Source: Diphasiastrum complanatum (Eukaryota > Streptophyta > Lycopodiopsida > Lycopodiales > Lycopodiaceae). From it: a DNA stretch of 64,000 bases. Below the pieces are notes generated by a model. That model saw nothing but the letters and a program-made list of their open reading frames with translations. It was not told where the DNA came from and searched no databases. Of the stretch, positions 1 to 13,959 are shown piece by piece. Position numbers and translations under genes: made by a program. The DNA lies in contig CM055110.1 in the NCBI GenBank assembly GCA_029204225.1, positions 41,833,862 through 41,897,861 of the forward strand, given 5' to 3'. Position 1 is the first letter of the stretch. Every line of letters starts with the position of its first letter.

Positions 1-109
1 ACTTCATAGCTTTTATTGATGAATTTTCCAGAAGAACTATGGTGTATTTTATTAAGAAGAAATCAAAAGCTTTCAACTGCTTCAGAATCTTCAAGGAGTG
101 TGCAGAGAA
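1..109 (+). pseudogene. Ty1/copia family B integrase scrap
   Basis: The frame reads FIDEFSRRTMVYFIKKKS and then FNCFRIFKE, nearly identical to the integrase core of the family-B copia at 43299-43670 on the other strand. It stops abruptly near base 109, where sequence typical of the start of family-A gag begins. It is therefore the broken end of an element lying mostly left of the window. No catalytic residue can be assessed. The family is clear from the in-window match; how the junction formed is inferred. Confidence 0.8.
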
Positions 110-870
110 TCATTGACAAGTTCAACGGATCTAGCTTCTATATCTGGAAGCTAAAACTCTAGATGATGCTGATAGAAAGAGACCTTTGGGACGTCGTGGA
201 CGGGTCTGACCCGAAACCAAAAGAAGACATTGATCACCAATTAGCTAAGGCATGGAAGATCAAGGATCAAAAGGCCCTAGCATCGATCATGTTGAATCTA
301 GCCGACAACGAGATTTTACACGTTACCACGTGCAAGTCCTCTAAGAAAGCATTAGATTTGCTATCAAATCTTTATGAGACTCAAGATGTGACCACGCAGT
401 TACACCTTAGAAGAAAGTTTTTAACACTTAGAATGTCTGATTCTATAGCCATCACTTCTCACATCACCTTTAGATCTTTGATAGATCAATTATCGGGTTT
501 AGGATGTGCCATTCAAGATGATGACGATGTCATGACCTTGCTTTCTTATTTGACATAGTCCTACGAGCACTTTGTCATAATGATCTCCACACAACCTGAC
601 CTGACTCTTTAAAAGGTCATAGGTCATCTTCTCGATTGGTCCATCAAAGACAAGTCGTTGGCCTTGTACACCAAGAAGAAATACAAATCCAAGGGCAAGA
701 ATCAAATGTAGTAGCAGCAACAGCAGAAGCCTCAAACTCAGTCTGAGAGTAGTGGATCGTGCAAGAAACTCTTTTGTAGATATTGCAAGAGGCTCTACCA
801 TGACATCAAAGAGTGTCGTATCTAGATCTACAACGAGGCATAGAAGCAACAACAACAACAACAACAGTCA
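110..870 (+). pseudogene. Ty1/copia family A gag, copy 1, broken
   Basis: Gag is the capsid-like RNA-packaging protein of LTR retrotransposons. The longest open piece (163-558) contains the conserved stretch LLSNLYETQDVTTQLHLRRK, shared with the gag of the minus-strand family-A element at 46414-46949. A zinc knuckle of form CX2CX4HX4C (CRYC...H...C) lies near 775-820. A polyglutamine run encoded by CAA repeats follows near 848-870. The frame is interrupted by TAG or TAA at about 160, 556, 610 and 840. The N-terminal start is missing because the copy joins a family-B fragment at about base 109. Confidence 0.8.
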
Positions 871-1889
871 TGTTCTACCAATGTGACATTATTTAAGGAA
901 CACATTTCTGATGAAGACAAACAATCTGACCTATTAATGGCTACAACGGTAGCAACAAAGACTACGATTGATGGTACCTGAATAGTGGCACTACCCAACA
1001 CATGACCCCCGAAGGGAGTGGTTTACTAAGTACATATACGAAGCTTATACTAGAGAGCAGTTCATCTACCTCAAAGATTCAAGCACCATCCGCGTTGAAG
1101 GGAAAGGAACAATCAATATTATGTTCAAGAATAATCTTTCCATCAGTGTTCTGAATGTTCTTCACGCACCTCATCTATCTAAGAACCTGTTGTCAATTTC
1201 CAAGATAATTGATGAGGGGTACACTATGACTTTCTCATCTGAACAGTGTACAATATTCGATGAAGATACTACTCTGAGTACCTGCACACGAGTAGGGGAT
1301 TTATATGTACTATTTGACTCAGTTGCATTAGCCAGTACTTCAAATGAAAATGTAAATGATCAGGCTTTAATGTGGCATGGTCGATTTGGACACATTAATA
1401 CAAAATCACTTTCTTACATGCGTTGTAATAATTTAGTTGATAAATTGTATTTCCCTCTTCCATTAGATAGGAAATCCTTTTTCTGTGAGTCTTGCATCTA
1501 TGGCAAACACTCTAGAAGCCGATTTTCCATAACACATTTTGTCATAACAAAACATGTATCAGATCTTGTACATAGCGATTTTTGCGGTCCAATGCCAACT
1601 TTGACTCTAGGAGATGCACTTTATTTTATCACCTTCATAGATGATTATTCTAGATGGTCTACAATAATGTTCATAAAGCATAAATTTGAAGCCTTTGAAT
1701 GCGTCAAGAAATTCAAGACCATGGCTAAAACCCAAACATCTAATAAGGTAAAAGCACTCCGAACTGATGATGGCGGCAAATACATCTCCAATGAGATGTC
1801 TGACTATCTAGTTGAACTTGGCATACGAAGACAATTTGCAATTTCATACACACCTCAACAGAACGGAATTGCAGAAAGGAAGAATCGAA
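871..1889 (+). pseudogene. Ty1/copia family A protease and integrase, copy 1, truncated
   Basis: Order seen is protease motif, GAG-pre-integrase zinc region, integrase core. The protease reads LNSGTTQHMT, with Asn where the catalytic Asp is expected. The pre-integrase region has WHGRFGH and CESCIYGKHSRS. The core shows all three acidic positions: VHSDFCGPM, RTDDGGKY and NGIAERKNRT. The reading frame is open from 1121 but ends right after the catalytic Glu, where gag sequence restarts at about 1890. Reverse transcriptase is absent from this copy. Inactive: the protease Asp is lost and the element is truncated. Confidence 0.8.
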
Positions 1890-2347
1890 CATGCAAGTCC
1901 TCTTAGGAAGCATCAGATTTGCTATCAAATCTCTATGAGACTCCAGATGTGACCACACGGTTACACCTTAGAAGGAAGTTCTTTACACTTAGAATGTTTG
2001 ATTCTACAACCATCACTTCTCACATCAATAGCTTTAAATCTTTGTTATATCAATTATCAGCTGTAGGATGTGCCATTCAAGATGATGACGTTGTCATGAA
2101 CTTGTTTTCTTCTTTACCATAGTCCTATGAGTACTTTGTCATGAAGATCTCCACACAATCTGACCGGACTCTTGAAAAGATCATGGGTCATCTTCTTCAA
2201 GAAGAAATGCGAAGAAAGACCAGCAATATGTCCGTCAAAGACAAGTCACTGACCATGTACACCAAGAAGAAAGACAAATCCAAGGGCAAAAATCAAATAC
2301 AATAGTAGCAACAATAGAAGCCTCAAACTCAGTCTGAGAGCAGTGGA
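1890..2347 (+). pseudogene. Ty1/copia family A gag, copy 2, internal start
   Basis: The sequence restarts inside gag at TGCAAGTCCTCT, a 12-mer also present at about 333 in copy 1. It contains LLSNLYETPDVTTRLHLRRK and the block continuing to 2122, followed by a TAG. The N-terminal third of gag is missing. The shared 12-mer at the joint is what a partial tandem duplication, or recombination between two copies, would leave. Further stops occur at about 2306 and 2313. Confidence 0.75.
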
Positions 2348-3830
2348 TTGCGCAAGAAACTCTTATGCAGGTATTGCAAGAGACACAACCATGACATCAA
2401 AGAGTGTCATATCCGGATCTACAACGAGCTAAAGAAGCAACAACAACAACAACAACAACCATGTTCTACCAATGCGGCAGAGTTTAAGGAGCAAATCTCT
2501 GATGAAGACAAACCATCAAAACTGCTAATGGCTTACAACGGTAGCAACGAAGACTACGATTGCTGGTACTTAGACAATGGCGCTACCCAACACATGACTC
2601 CCCAAATGGAGTGCTTTACTAAGTACGAAGCTTATACCAAAGAGCGGCTCATGTATCTCAGAGATTCAAGCACTATCCACGTTGAAGAGAAAGAAACAAT
2701 CAATATTCTATTCAAGAATAATCTTTCCTTTAGTGTTCCAAATGTTCTTCATGCACCTCAGTTGAACCTGTTGTCAATTTCCAAGATAATTGATGAGGAA
2801 TACACTGTCACTTTCTCATCCGAAGAGTATACAATCTTCGATGAAGATACTACTCTGAGTACCTACACACAAGTTGGGAGTTTATATGTACTTTCTGATT
2901 CAGTTGCATTAGCCAGTACTTCAAATGAAAATGTAAACAATCAGGCTTTATTGTGGCATTGTCGATTTGGACATGTCAATGCAAAATCAATTTCTTACAT
3001 GTATTGCAATAATCTAGTTGATGGATTGTATTTCTCTCTTTTATTAGATAGAAAATCCTTTTTTTGTGAATCTTGCATCTATGGCAAACACTCTAGAAGC
3101 AGATTTCTCAAAACACATTCTGTCAAAACAAAACATGTATTAGATCTTGTACATTGCGATCTTTGTGGTCCAATGCCCACTCCATCTCTAGGAGATGCAC
3201 TTTATTTTATTACCTTCATAGATGATTATATGGTCTACAGTCGTGTTCATAAACCATAAATCTGAAGCCTTTGAATGCTTCAAAAAATTCAAGGCCATGG
3301 CTAAGACCCAAGCATCTAATAAGGTAAAAGCACTTAGAACTGACAGTGGCGGCAAATACATCTCCAATGAGATGTCCGACTATTTAACTGAACATGGCAT
3401 TCAAAGGCAATTTGCAACTTCCTACATGCCTCAGCATAAAGGAAAAATTGAACGCTTCTCAACTCAGTCAAATCTATGCTACATCAATCACACTTGCTTG
3501 CAAAATTCTAGGTAGAAGCTGCTACCACATCCTGTTATGTACAGAACAGATCGAGCACCAAAGTCGTTAATAACAAGACTCCTTATCAAGTTTGGCATGG
3601 ATACAAGCCTAGTGTCAACCATTTAAGAATCTTTAGTTGTATATGTTTCATTCATGTTTCTAAACAGTTTAGGAAGAAACTAGATGAGAGGGCTAATAAA
3701 TGCATCTTCATTGGCTATCATGATGAACATAATGCTTATAAAGTTTATGATCCATCCACAATGTAGCATTTGTCTCTAGGAAAGTAATCTTCAAAGAAGA
3801 TACATTCTATTCAAACAACCATTTGCAAAC
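2348..3830 (+). pseudogene. Ty1/copia family A zinc knuckle, protease and integrase, copy 2
   Basis: The open stretch 2348-3259 begins with the zinc knuckle CRYCKRHNHDIKEC, then a CAA-encoded glutamine run, then protease LDNGATQHMT with the catalytic Asp kept. The pre-integrase region follows (WHCRFGH, CESCIYGKHSRS), and then the integrase core (VHCDLCGPM). A frameshift at about 3225-3250 moves the rest to 3222-3515 (RTDSGGKY, then KGKIERF). Further degraded integrase C-terminal sequence continues to about 3830. All domains are in the usual copia order PR-INT-RT-RH. Confidence 0.8.
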
Positions 3831-5398
3831 GACGTTGTGTCATTTCATCCTATCATACACATAATAGAATCTTCCACCCGTAATGTCTCTTCCATAGAGC
3901 ATGCAATTATAGTTGCAGAAGCTAAGCAGCCGACAACACCTGTCACCATACCTAATCAAGCTAGCTCGAGCAAATCTGGACAAATTCAAGAAGAGACACC
4001 ATTCCAAACTGGTCAGTTGATTGTTCAGAGATATTTAAAAACTCGAACAGTCTTCGAATAGTTCATGAGAGGTATACACCTCAATCATTCTGGATTCATC
4101 TGGAAATCCAAAGAGCCTAGCCGAAGCAATCAATTCCAAGGATGTTGTGAAGCTACAAGAAACAATGGAAAGCGAGTACAACTCACTTTGACGAACCAGA
4201 CCTGGACACTGGTCGACTTCCCCACTCACAAGAGAGTTATTGACACCAAGTAGATCTGCGAGAAGAAGATCAACTTTGATGGTTCCATCATGAAATGGAA
4301 AGCACGGCTAGTGGCTAAAGAATTCACTCAAGTCGAAGGAGTGGATTACCAAGAAATCTTCAGTCCTATTGTCAAAATGGAGTCAATCAGGACTCTTATT
4401 GCTTTAGCAGCAACGGGAGACCTTGAAATGCATCAAATGGATGTGAATACAACCTTCCTCAATGGCTACATTAAAGAGGAGATGTACACCTTCCAACCGG
4501 AAGGATTTGAAGTCAGAGGCCAAGTGCACAAAGTGTGCAAGCTACACAAAACAATCTATGGCTTGAAACAAGCCGCAAGAGCTTGGTTCAAAAGAATCAA
4601 TGCTTATCTCATTCAATTATGTTTTTAGAACAATTTTGCTGACTATAATGTTTATTCCAAATATGTAGGTGTTCATTCAGTTCACATAGCTCTTTTACGA
4701 AGATGATGTATTTATTCTCTCTAATGACACAACCTTACTACACATTACTAGGAGTGCTCTGTCAAAAGAGTTTGACATGATTGATCTAGGCAATGTTCAT
4801 TCATTATTAGAAATACACATCACTAGAGATAGATTACATAGGAAAGTCTATCTTAGCCAGTAAAAATATCTAGAGAATGCTCTAGAGAAATTTCATATGT
4901 CTGATTGCAAGCTGATTGATACACCAATGGATCCAAGCATTGTATTAACCAAACCTTCTTGTGCTGAAACCAAAAGTGAACAACTTAGCGAAGTACCCTT
5001 ATCATTCACTTACAGGATCTTTAATGTATGCAATGATGTGCACCAGACCAGATTTGGCATACACTATCAGCACATTAAGTCAATACATGTCTAATCCTAT
5101 GATCTTGCATGGAAAGCATTCAAGAGAGTGATTAAGTATATATAGGGAAGTTTAGATCATATTTGATGCTATGATGGAAATGTTATCAATCCACTGGTTC
5201 TTCAAGGCTACTCCAACTCAGATTGGGGAGAAAATGCCTCAACCAGAAAATCCACGTATGGGTTATGTTTCTTTCTGGCAGGGGAACCAATCTCGTGGAA
5301 TTCAAAAAAGCATAAATCTGTTGCACTTTATTCGATCGAGGTAGAGTACATCGCAGCATGCCAAGCTTCCAAAGAAGTTGTATGGATCAGGTTATTAA
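3831..5398 (+). pseudogene. Ty1/copia family A reverse transcriptase and RNase H, copy 2
   Basis: The RT region has WKARLVAKEFTQ, MHQMDVNTTFLNG and KTIYGLKQAARAWF in the open stretch 4290-4628. The catalytic YVDD box is altered to YEDD near 4700. RT continues through several stops to 5094 (DTPMDPSIVLTKPS). RNase H is readable at about 5205-5398 as YSNSDWGENASTRKSTYG, VEYIAACQASKE and WIRLLM. It is cut there by the insertion 5399-6356 and resumes at 6361. It copies element RNA into DNA in active relatives but is dead here. Confidence 0.8.
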
Positions 5399-6356
5399 TG
5401 TTGGTAGAAATACACTCCCACTCCATATCCTGCCAACTATTGAATACGGAGCTGTAATTGTACACAATTGATTAATCAATATTCTGGGTTTACCGAACAC
5501 TCTATTTACTCACAAGCTATTGCTTAGAATTTACATTTCCAAATCGATCTTTCATTCATTCAAACTCAATCAACCAAAGGAATAGCGAATCCTAACACTC
5601 CTCACTTCAACCACATCTCCCTAAACATGAAACATGGCAATCATAATTCACAACTCATTCTAAGCATCCAACTTTGTAACTCTGGCCTGTCATCACGAGT
5701 AACTCATGCAAGTTCTACCTGCTTCACATTCATCAACATATTACTACAATCACAAACAGTAGATCTATAGTTTCAGTACTACAATCTTAAAATCATACAA
5801 TAGATAACTCCAATTCTCACTTGCAACAGATGTTCATTATTCTCGAAACTTCACAAACGCTCATCACAAATATGAATAACAAATGGTGCACGGATCTGAT
5901 AAGCAGTATTCCAAAGGTTCTCATTCCAATGACAACAATTCTTACAATTCTATGCAACAATACACATCACATCATCAACTCTACTCAATGCTAGTTTGAT
6001 CATCAATACAGCCAATCGGCTATCCTTCTCTGAATCGTCCGATATGGATCTTGACAAATCTTCAGCTCCACGCTCTCTCCACACTATTCAATCCTCTGTG
6101 ACCTCTCTTCCATCTTCAACTATCAACAACAAAGGGTGCTCTTCTTTTCGTCGGTTTCTCTTTTCTATCTTCTCTCTTCTTGGCTTTTTTTGCCCGCCAT
6201 TCAGTTTCTTGGATGTCGCCTTCTACGGCCAGGCATAACTGAATCTGGTTTTCTCAACTCCCCACTAACATGTCACATTCAATTATCTCTCAAGTAACTA
6301 ACTAATTTGTTCTCAACTCATGGAATTACACAACAAGATGCCATGGTTGTGGACCA
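5399..6356. mobile_element. 958-bp TG...CA insertion, probable solo LTR
   Basis: This block splits copia RNase H sequence that is continuous in the related element at 36.9-37.0 kb. It begins TGTTGGTAGAAAT and ends TTGTGGACCA, so it has the TG...CA ends of an LTR. The direct repeat TTAA lies on both sides (5395-5398 and 6357-6360). It has no coding capacity apart from short open frames. A solo LTR left by recombination is the simplest reading. Caveats are the 4-bp rather than 5-bp repeat and the absence of a matching LTR elsewhere in the window. Confidence 0.5.
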
Positions 6357-6360
6357 TTAA

Positions 6361-6560
6361 GCCACGATTTTGTGTGACAACATGAGCTGTATTTCACTGT
6401 CTTTGAATCCCATATTTCATGGCAAGTCTAGGCACATTGAAATCCAATACCATTTTGTTTGGAAAAAAGTTTTTTTCAGGACAAGTGACTATTCAATACT
6501 GCTCCATGATAGAAATGGTTGCAGACATATTCACTAAAACTCTTCCCAAGCTCATAGTTT
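6361..6560 (+). pseudogene. Ty1/copia family A RNase H C-terminus, copy 2 continued
   Basis: Resumes the RNase H frame after the insertion: CDNMSCISLSLNPIFHGKSR, HIEIQYHF, then, after a frameshift, MVADIFTKTLP. These are the last conserved blocks before the polypurine tract in copia elements. They match the minus-strand family-A copy at 36720-36972. Similarity fades at about 6560 and I see no family-A LTR after it, so the copy is truncated at its 3' end. Confidence 0.8.
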
Positions 6561-9430
<2,870 letters not shown>

Positions 9431-10565
9431 ATCCACCTCAAGTCAAGATGAGATAGAGGCAGAGGCCGACACATCTATACCACATGTAGATGTAGCAAGC
9501 CCCTTCACTTCAAACCCACCCCCCTAGAGGTGTTAATTACTGAAAGAGAACATTCTATGTAGTCATTTTGGGCTGACAACGAGCATAGGATAGATGTGGC
9601 CATCAGAAGATTCTTCACCAAATCTATCATGCTTGGGAGTATATGATAGAGAGTGTTGTTGCGATTCTCTACCATTGGTGATGGAGAATTATCCCACTAT
9701 CTTTTGGATTCCATGCCTTGCACACAACATCGACCTACTGATTGGGGACATTGTAGATATATCCTAGTTAGTAGTAACTATTTACAAACTTATTGCTTAG
9801 CTACAATTCATGTATCTCGTTTGAATTTTAAGTTTGAAGATTTCAAATAGAGAGGGGCCCACCATGGGCCTTCTTTATAGATAGGTTGGGTGAGCGACTT
9901 GATTAGTGCACTAAGTTGAGTTCTGGCAGGTATATATTATAACCCAAGGCCCTTCTAATTTCTTTCATTTCCAATTTAGAAATTTAGTCTCAAGTTTGAA
10001 ATTGGAACCTTCTCAATCTGAATCGATGACATTCATTTTTAAATTTGCAGGATTTAAGAGATAAAGGCCAAGTGAGAGAGTAGATGGAACTGATATAATA
10101 GGCCTTTACATGCAGTTGCCCATGAGTTGCATCCTTTATGGAAGAAATCTTGTCCAGAGCAATTCCATGATTATGAGCTTGAGAATGGGTGGTTTGAATA
10201 CCTCTAGACTAGGGTCGTACCAGATGTTGTAAAGCAACAAGCTTGAACAACAAGCCTACAATGATGAGCTCATGATTTCTATGAGAGACCACCTCACATA
10301 TCAAAGGGTCATGAGAGAGGATAGAGTCGGCAACTTGAGGGTAGTGTCTTATTGGGACAAGTATGAGAGGGTGCACCCCCTAGGCTACAATGCATCGCTT
10401 TGAGAGCCCTCTCATAGGATTTCACCGCAATAGCTTGTGAGAGGAACTGGAGCATGTACTCTTCCATACACACCAAGAAGAAAAGCAGGGTCTCCTTAGA
10501 GCAATTAGAACGACTAGTGTTTGTGCATTCAAACCTATGCCTTATAGATAATATGAGGAGGCCAA
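9431..10565 (+). pseudogene. hAT-superfamily transposase fossil
   Basis: Cut-and-paste DNA transposase remnant read across several frames and stops. From 5' to 3', ADNEHRIDVAIRRFFTKSIM (about 9572) and CLAHNIDLLIGDIVDI (about 9713) resemble the Cys-Ala-His-Asp-Leu block of hAT and DUF659 proteins. RPLHAVAHELHP (10100) and WDKYERVHP (about 10352) follow. The C-terminal dimerisation block reads ACERNWSMYSSIHTKKKSR (10433) and VFVHSNLCL (10518). The last two are diagnostic of hAT transposases. Many stops and indels make it inactive. Terminal inverted repeats and 8-bp target duplication were not found by eye. Confidence 0.75.
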
Positions 10566-11785
10566 AAGCCCCTACAGGTAATTGTTTAAACTTTGTGGGG
10601 GTTTGTATTTAGGTTGGGGTTTGGTTTAGGTCTTTGCTTAGGTTTGGCTTAAACAAATTACTGTAGGAAAAAATATTCCTAGGATGACTCTTCAGTTAGA
10701 ATTTCCATTTCACAATTCTAGAATTGACCCCACCAAGGGCAACATGGATCCACTTTTAAATTGGATATGCTTTCTAAATTGGATATGCTTTCTAAATCTG
10801 TAAGATCTATTGTTCCATCTAGATCATTTCATTCAAAAACCCCCATTGAGTCTCAAACATGTGCCAAAATGCTTACTAAATAGACTAAAATATAAATTTT
10901 GATTAGTTAGGCCAACTTTGTTTAAATGAAGTCCGAATCCAAGGCCATTAATGGGTTGCATTTAAAGGACTAGTAAATGCATACAAGAAGCTCCATTGAG
11001 GTCAAAAAATGTTTGTACAACTCAATGCTTATATCCCAAAGTTAGCCCTAAATTTTGTTTCAGAGACCATCTATCCAAATCTAACACCTCAATCTAAACT
11101 CTTCTGTGAAGAGTGTAGCATTTTAGCTTGATGAATGTCACAATTTTCCATAGCCATTATGGACCCACAAGACAAAAATTAGTGTCATTTTTTAGTCCAC
11201 TTTGATTATAAATGTCTAGTATGTTGGACAACCCCAACTTAGGATGACATGAAATAAGCATGGTTAATTTTTAACAAGCAAATGTCTAGTTTGAGTGTTT
11301 TAAAATTCGACTAGTAACGGACACCATATTTAGACAAGAGAACTTGACTCGAGCTAGAAAGGATAACAATGGCAAAGATATGGACCATCAAAGTTTCTAA
11401 ATTGCTATTGTAATGCAAGCTAGTTTTGGGTTTACGTGTAGATCTACGCGTATAGGTCTATGCTTGGATTATGGTTTAGGTTATGTCCTTTTTTTCTAGA
11501 GGTTATGATGTTGAGAGTAAGTCCAAGTTACGAAAGAGACAAAATCATTCCAAGAAAACTTACAAGAATGCAATATCTTGTGAAGAAAATCAAATTACTA
11601 AGATCTAATTTTTTCCTTTGATCTTTGGTTACAAAAGATAGCACATCTAACACCATTAACATTGTAGATATCTAGCATCTACTAAACATAGAAGCTATAA
11701 ACTCAATAAGAACTTGACAAAATAGCATAAGAATGGTAAGTTGTTGCTGCTGTCTATACAATGGCTCTTCGATTGCATGCAAGGC
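10566..11785. other. Non-coding spacer after the hAT fossil
   Basis: No conserved protein pattern. It contains a degenerate G/T-rich run near 10605-10655 and is otherwise AT-rich. The right part (11672-11785) directly follows a primer-binding site on the minus strand, so it may be the leader of a lost copia element. The small open frame there has no recognisable domain. Confidence 0.45.
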
Positions 11786-11798
11786 TCTGATACCACTG
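11786..11798 (-). other. tRNA-iMet primer-binding site (copia)
   Basis: On the minus strand this reads TGGTATCAGAGCC, the classic plant copia primer-binding site for initiator Met-tRNA, where minus-strand DNA synthesis starts. It lies beside the LTR-like block that extends to about 12870. A second, decayed copy (TGGTATCAAAGCT) sits at about 11820-11832, so the exact LTR edge is uncertain. Confidence 0.65.
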
Positions 11799-12870
11799 AT
11801 GTGGATCGGATGTCGGAGCTTTGATACCATTGTTGCGACTCGCTTCGACTTTGGATCTCCGAGCAGCTCTGATGTAGCTGCTGTGGGATTGGTGACTTGA
11901 AGCCGTGCAATCACGATTCACTTATATGAGCTCAGATGGAGCCGATCTGTCCGGGAAGCTACTGCTTCATTCCGTGATCAGACATCCTCCAATTTTATGA
12001 ACAATAGATAATGTCTAATGACAGCGAAAGTATATCTACTTATGAATTAAGAAAGCATCACAACATTCAGAGATTGCATACATTGAGCAAAAGACTATTA
12101 CTCGTCTATATTATCAAATCAAAATTACATTGGTAATCCTTTGAGCATTGTTTGTTTCCCAGATCAATGCGTTGGCGCAAGAGAGGTATTCTCTCTCATG
12201 AATAGAAACTAGCTACTGCTAGTTTTATGTAAGTGTGAGTGTGGCGATGTGTGTCTGCTACTGCATGACTAACACTTGTCCGTATGCATACTTACCATGT
12301 CGATATCCGATCTCCAGTATATATCCTACTGGGTCTGATTACAAGATCTGATTAGCTAAGCATTACAAAATAGTTTAAGCTAAAACATCAACTAACTACA
12401 TGTGTTGGTACTTTACTCAGCTACATGGCTTAACGACTAAGTTGTGACATTCAAACTGTCATGCTCGTCGAGCCTTGATCTCAAAGTTGACTCATTCGGA
12501 ACTTCACCGGCTTCGGATATCCGTAGGTGCCTTGGCAATTCGTCGGCATCGAGGACTTCGGCTGAGTCGATGACTTCGACTAAGTCTATGAATTGGGTTG
12601 AGTCGATGACTTTGGTTGAGTTGCAAAAAATGCGAAAAGTGCGAAGGTCTTCACAAACTGGTGCCAAGTTAAAATAAACTGAGTGTTGGCTTTTCGAGAA
12701 TGTGCGAAAAGTGCGAAGGTGTCGGCTTTTTTCGGGAATGTGCGAAAATGCAAACTATGCGACAAACAGTTCAAATATGAGACTATGTAGAAACTAGTTC
12801 AAATATGCAGCAATCTAAAAATGCAAGAAAATACTAAGGCTTTAAAGTAGAATACACTAAAGATTTCTTC
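11799..12870 (-). mobile_element. Copia LTR (third family), between PPT and PBS
   Basis: About 1.05 kb bounded on one side by a primer-binding site and on the other by a purine-rich tract (minus strand TTTAAGAGGGAGC, about 12905-12920) next to an RNase H gene end. A TATA-like core on the minus strand near 12315-12325 (TATATACTGGA) matches the one in the family-B LTRs. The part near 12600-12740 carries repeats of GCGAAAAGTGCGAAGGT, a U3-type motif also found in family-A LTRs. Edges are approximate: TGATGTGG at 11800 or TGTTGCGAC at 11834. Confidence 0.5.
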
Positions 12871-12914
12871 AGCTCCATCTTAAAGCGGGTATTTTTTCTT
12901 CTTAAAGCTCCCTC

Positions 12915-13140
12915 TTAAAGCGAGTATTTTCTTGATTCCCAAGCTCGTCCTTTTCCTTTCAAACATGGTCTTGTCCAATGGTTTTGTAAAAATGCCACCA
13001 TGGTTGGAATGAAGATGGTCCTCAGCTCGTTTCTCTCCACTAGATCTCTGATCAAATGATACCTTATAGCAATGTGTTTCATTCTAGAGTAAAACACTGG
13101 ATCCTTTGTCAAATGTATTGTCCGGCCTCACTGTTGCACA
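12915..13140 (-). pseudogene. Ty1/copia RNase H C-terminus
   Basis: The minus strand reads TIHLTKDPVFYSRMKHIAIR followed by YHLIRDLVERNE. This is the conserved end of copia RNase H (compare NPRFYSRSKHIEIRYHYIRG in the family-B element at 41.4 kb). It is truncated on the N-terminal side at about 13140, after a stop. It belongs to the element whose LTR follows at 11.8-12.9 kb. Confidence 0.75.
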
Positions 13141-13284
13141 CAAATAGTAATTTCTCTCATCCTTACTTCGTAAAAAGAAGTTTGATCTTAATTCTTCAAT
13201 TTTTCTGATATTCAGCTTTTGCAAACAACAGGATGAGCAACAAATAATATTCCCTACCTTTCGAATCTCAGATTTTGTAATCAA

Positions 13285-13959
13285 CTATTTTTGATGATTC
13301 GTTAAATCAGGTGAGGACCTCAAGTCTCTCTTGTATTTTTCTTTTTGTTTGGAGTTTGATCTATAAATTGAACTTGTGACACTAGTATGTGCTTGAACTG
13401 GTTGAGAAGGTGTTAAAATTTCATGACTGGAAATTCTGGCTCCAACCCCAGGATGTTCTAGACCCTCAGAAGGCTCAAAATTTTCAACGAATATAGCTCT
13501 TTTATATTTAACACGACGAACATCACTTTGAGAAGGTCTCCTACGAACATGAGAAAAGCTTGAACGTCGCGGATCAACTGACTTATGTGGATCTGTTGAT
13601 TTACTAGAATCAGTAACTGAGTGAATTGAAGCTTTTGACTCATCACTCAATGATTCAACTTGTTCAAAAGAACAATGTTCTGGTTGTGTCGAGCCTATAT
13701 CTGAAGAGGAGGACAAGGTCGAAAGATTTGATACAAGCTGAGTTACAAGCGTCATTTCTTGAAAAGTACTTGCTTGAGGAATTTTAGATGATGAACGAGT
13801 AAATGATGACGATGCCACATCGTTTACCAAAATATGTTCAGATTCAGGAGTGGCTTTATAAAGAAAGCTTTCATTGGGAATGTCAAATGAAGATGTTGCA
13901 CTTGTTGCAACATATTGAGTTACAACTACTGGAATAGAAGAGGTAGAACTACTTGACAT
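13285..13959 (-). CDS. Ser-rich hypothetical ORF, 224 aa
   Basis: An ATG-initiated frame starting MSSSSTSSIPVVV and ending in TAA. It is rich in Ser and Thr in the first 140 residues and basic in the middle (near residues 138-155, with RRRPS and VKYKR). I recognise no domain. It sits immediately upstream, on the same strand, of a copia RNase H scrap, so it may be retroelement-derived linker sequence rather than a gene. No splice signals or homologue elsewhere in the window support it. Confidence 0.3.
   Translation of the reverse strand: MSSSSTSSIPVVVTQYVATSATSSFDIPNESFLYKATPESEHILVNDVASSSFTRSSSKIPQASTFQEMTLVTQLVSNLSTLSSSSDIGSTQPEHCSFEQVESLSDESKASIHSVTDSSKSTDPHKSVDPRRSSFSHVRRRPSQSDVRRVKYKRAIFVENFEPSEGLEHPGVGARISSHEILTPSQPVQAHTSVTSSIYRSNSKQKEKYKRDLRSSPDLTNHQK

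Noticed and set aside
12437-12677. Two antisense frames rich in Ser, Thr and acidic residues
   Set aside because: They lie in U3-like LTR sequence with short repeated words, which explains the bias.
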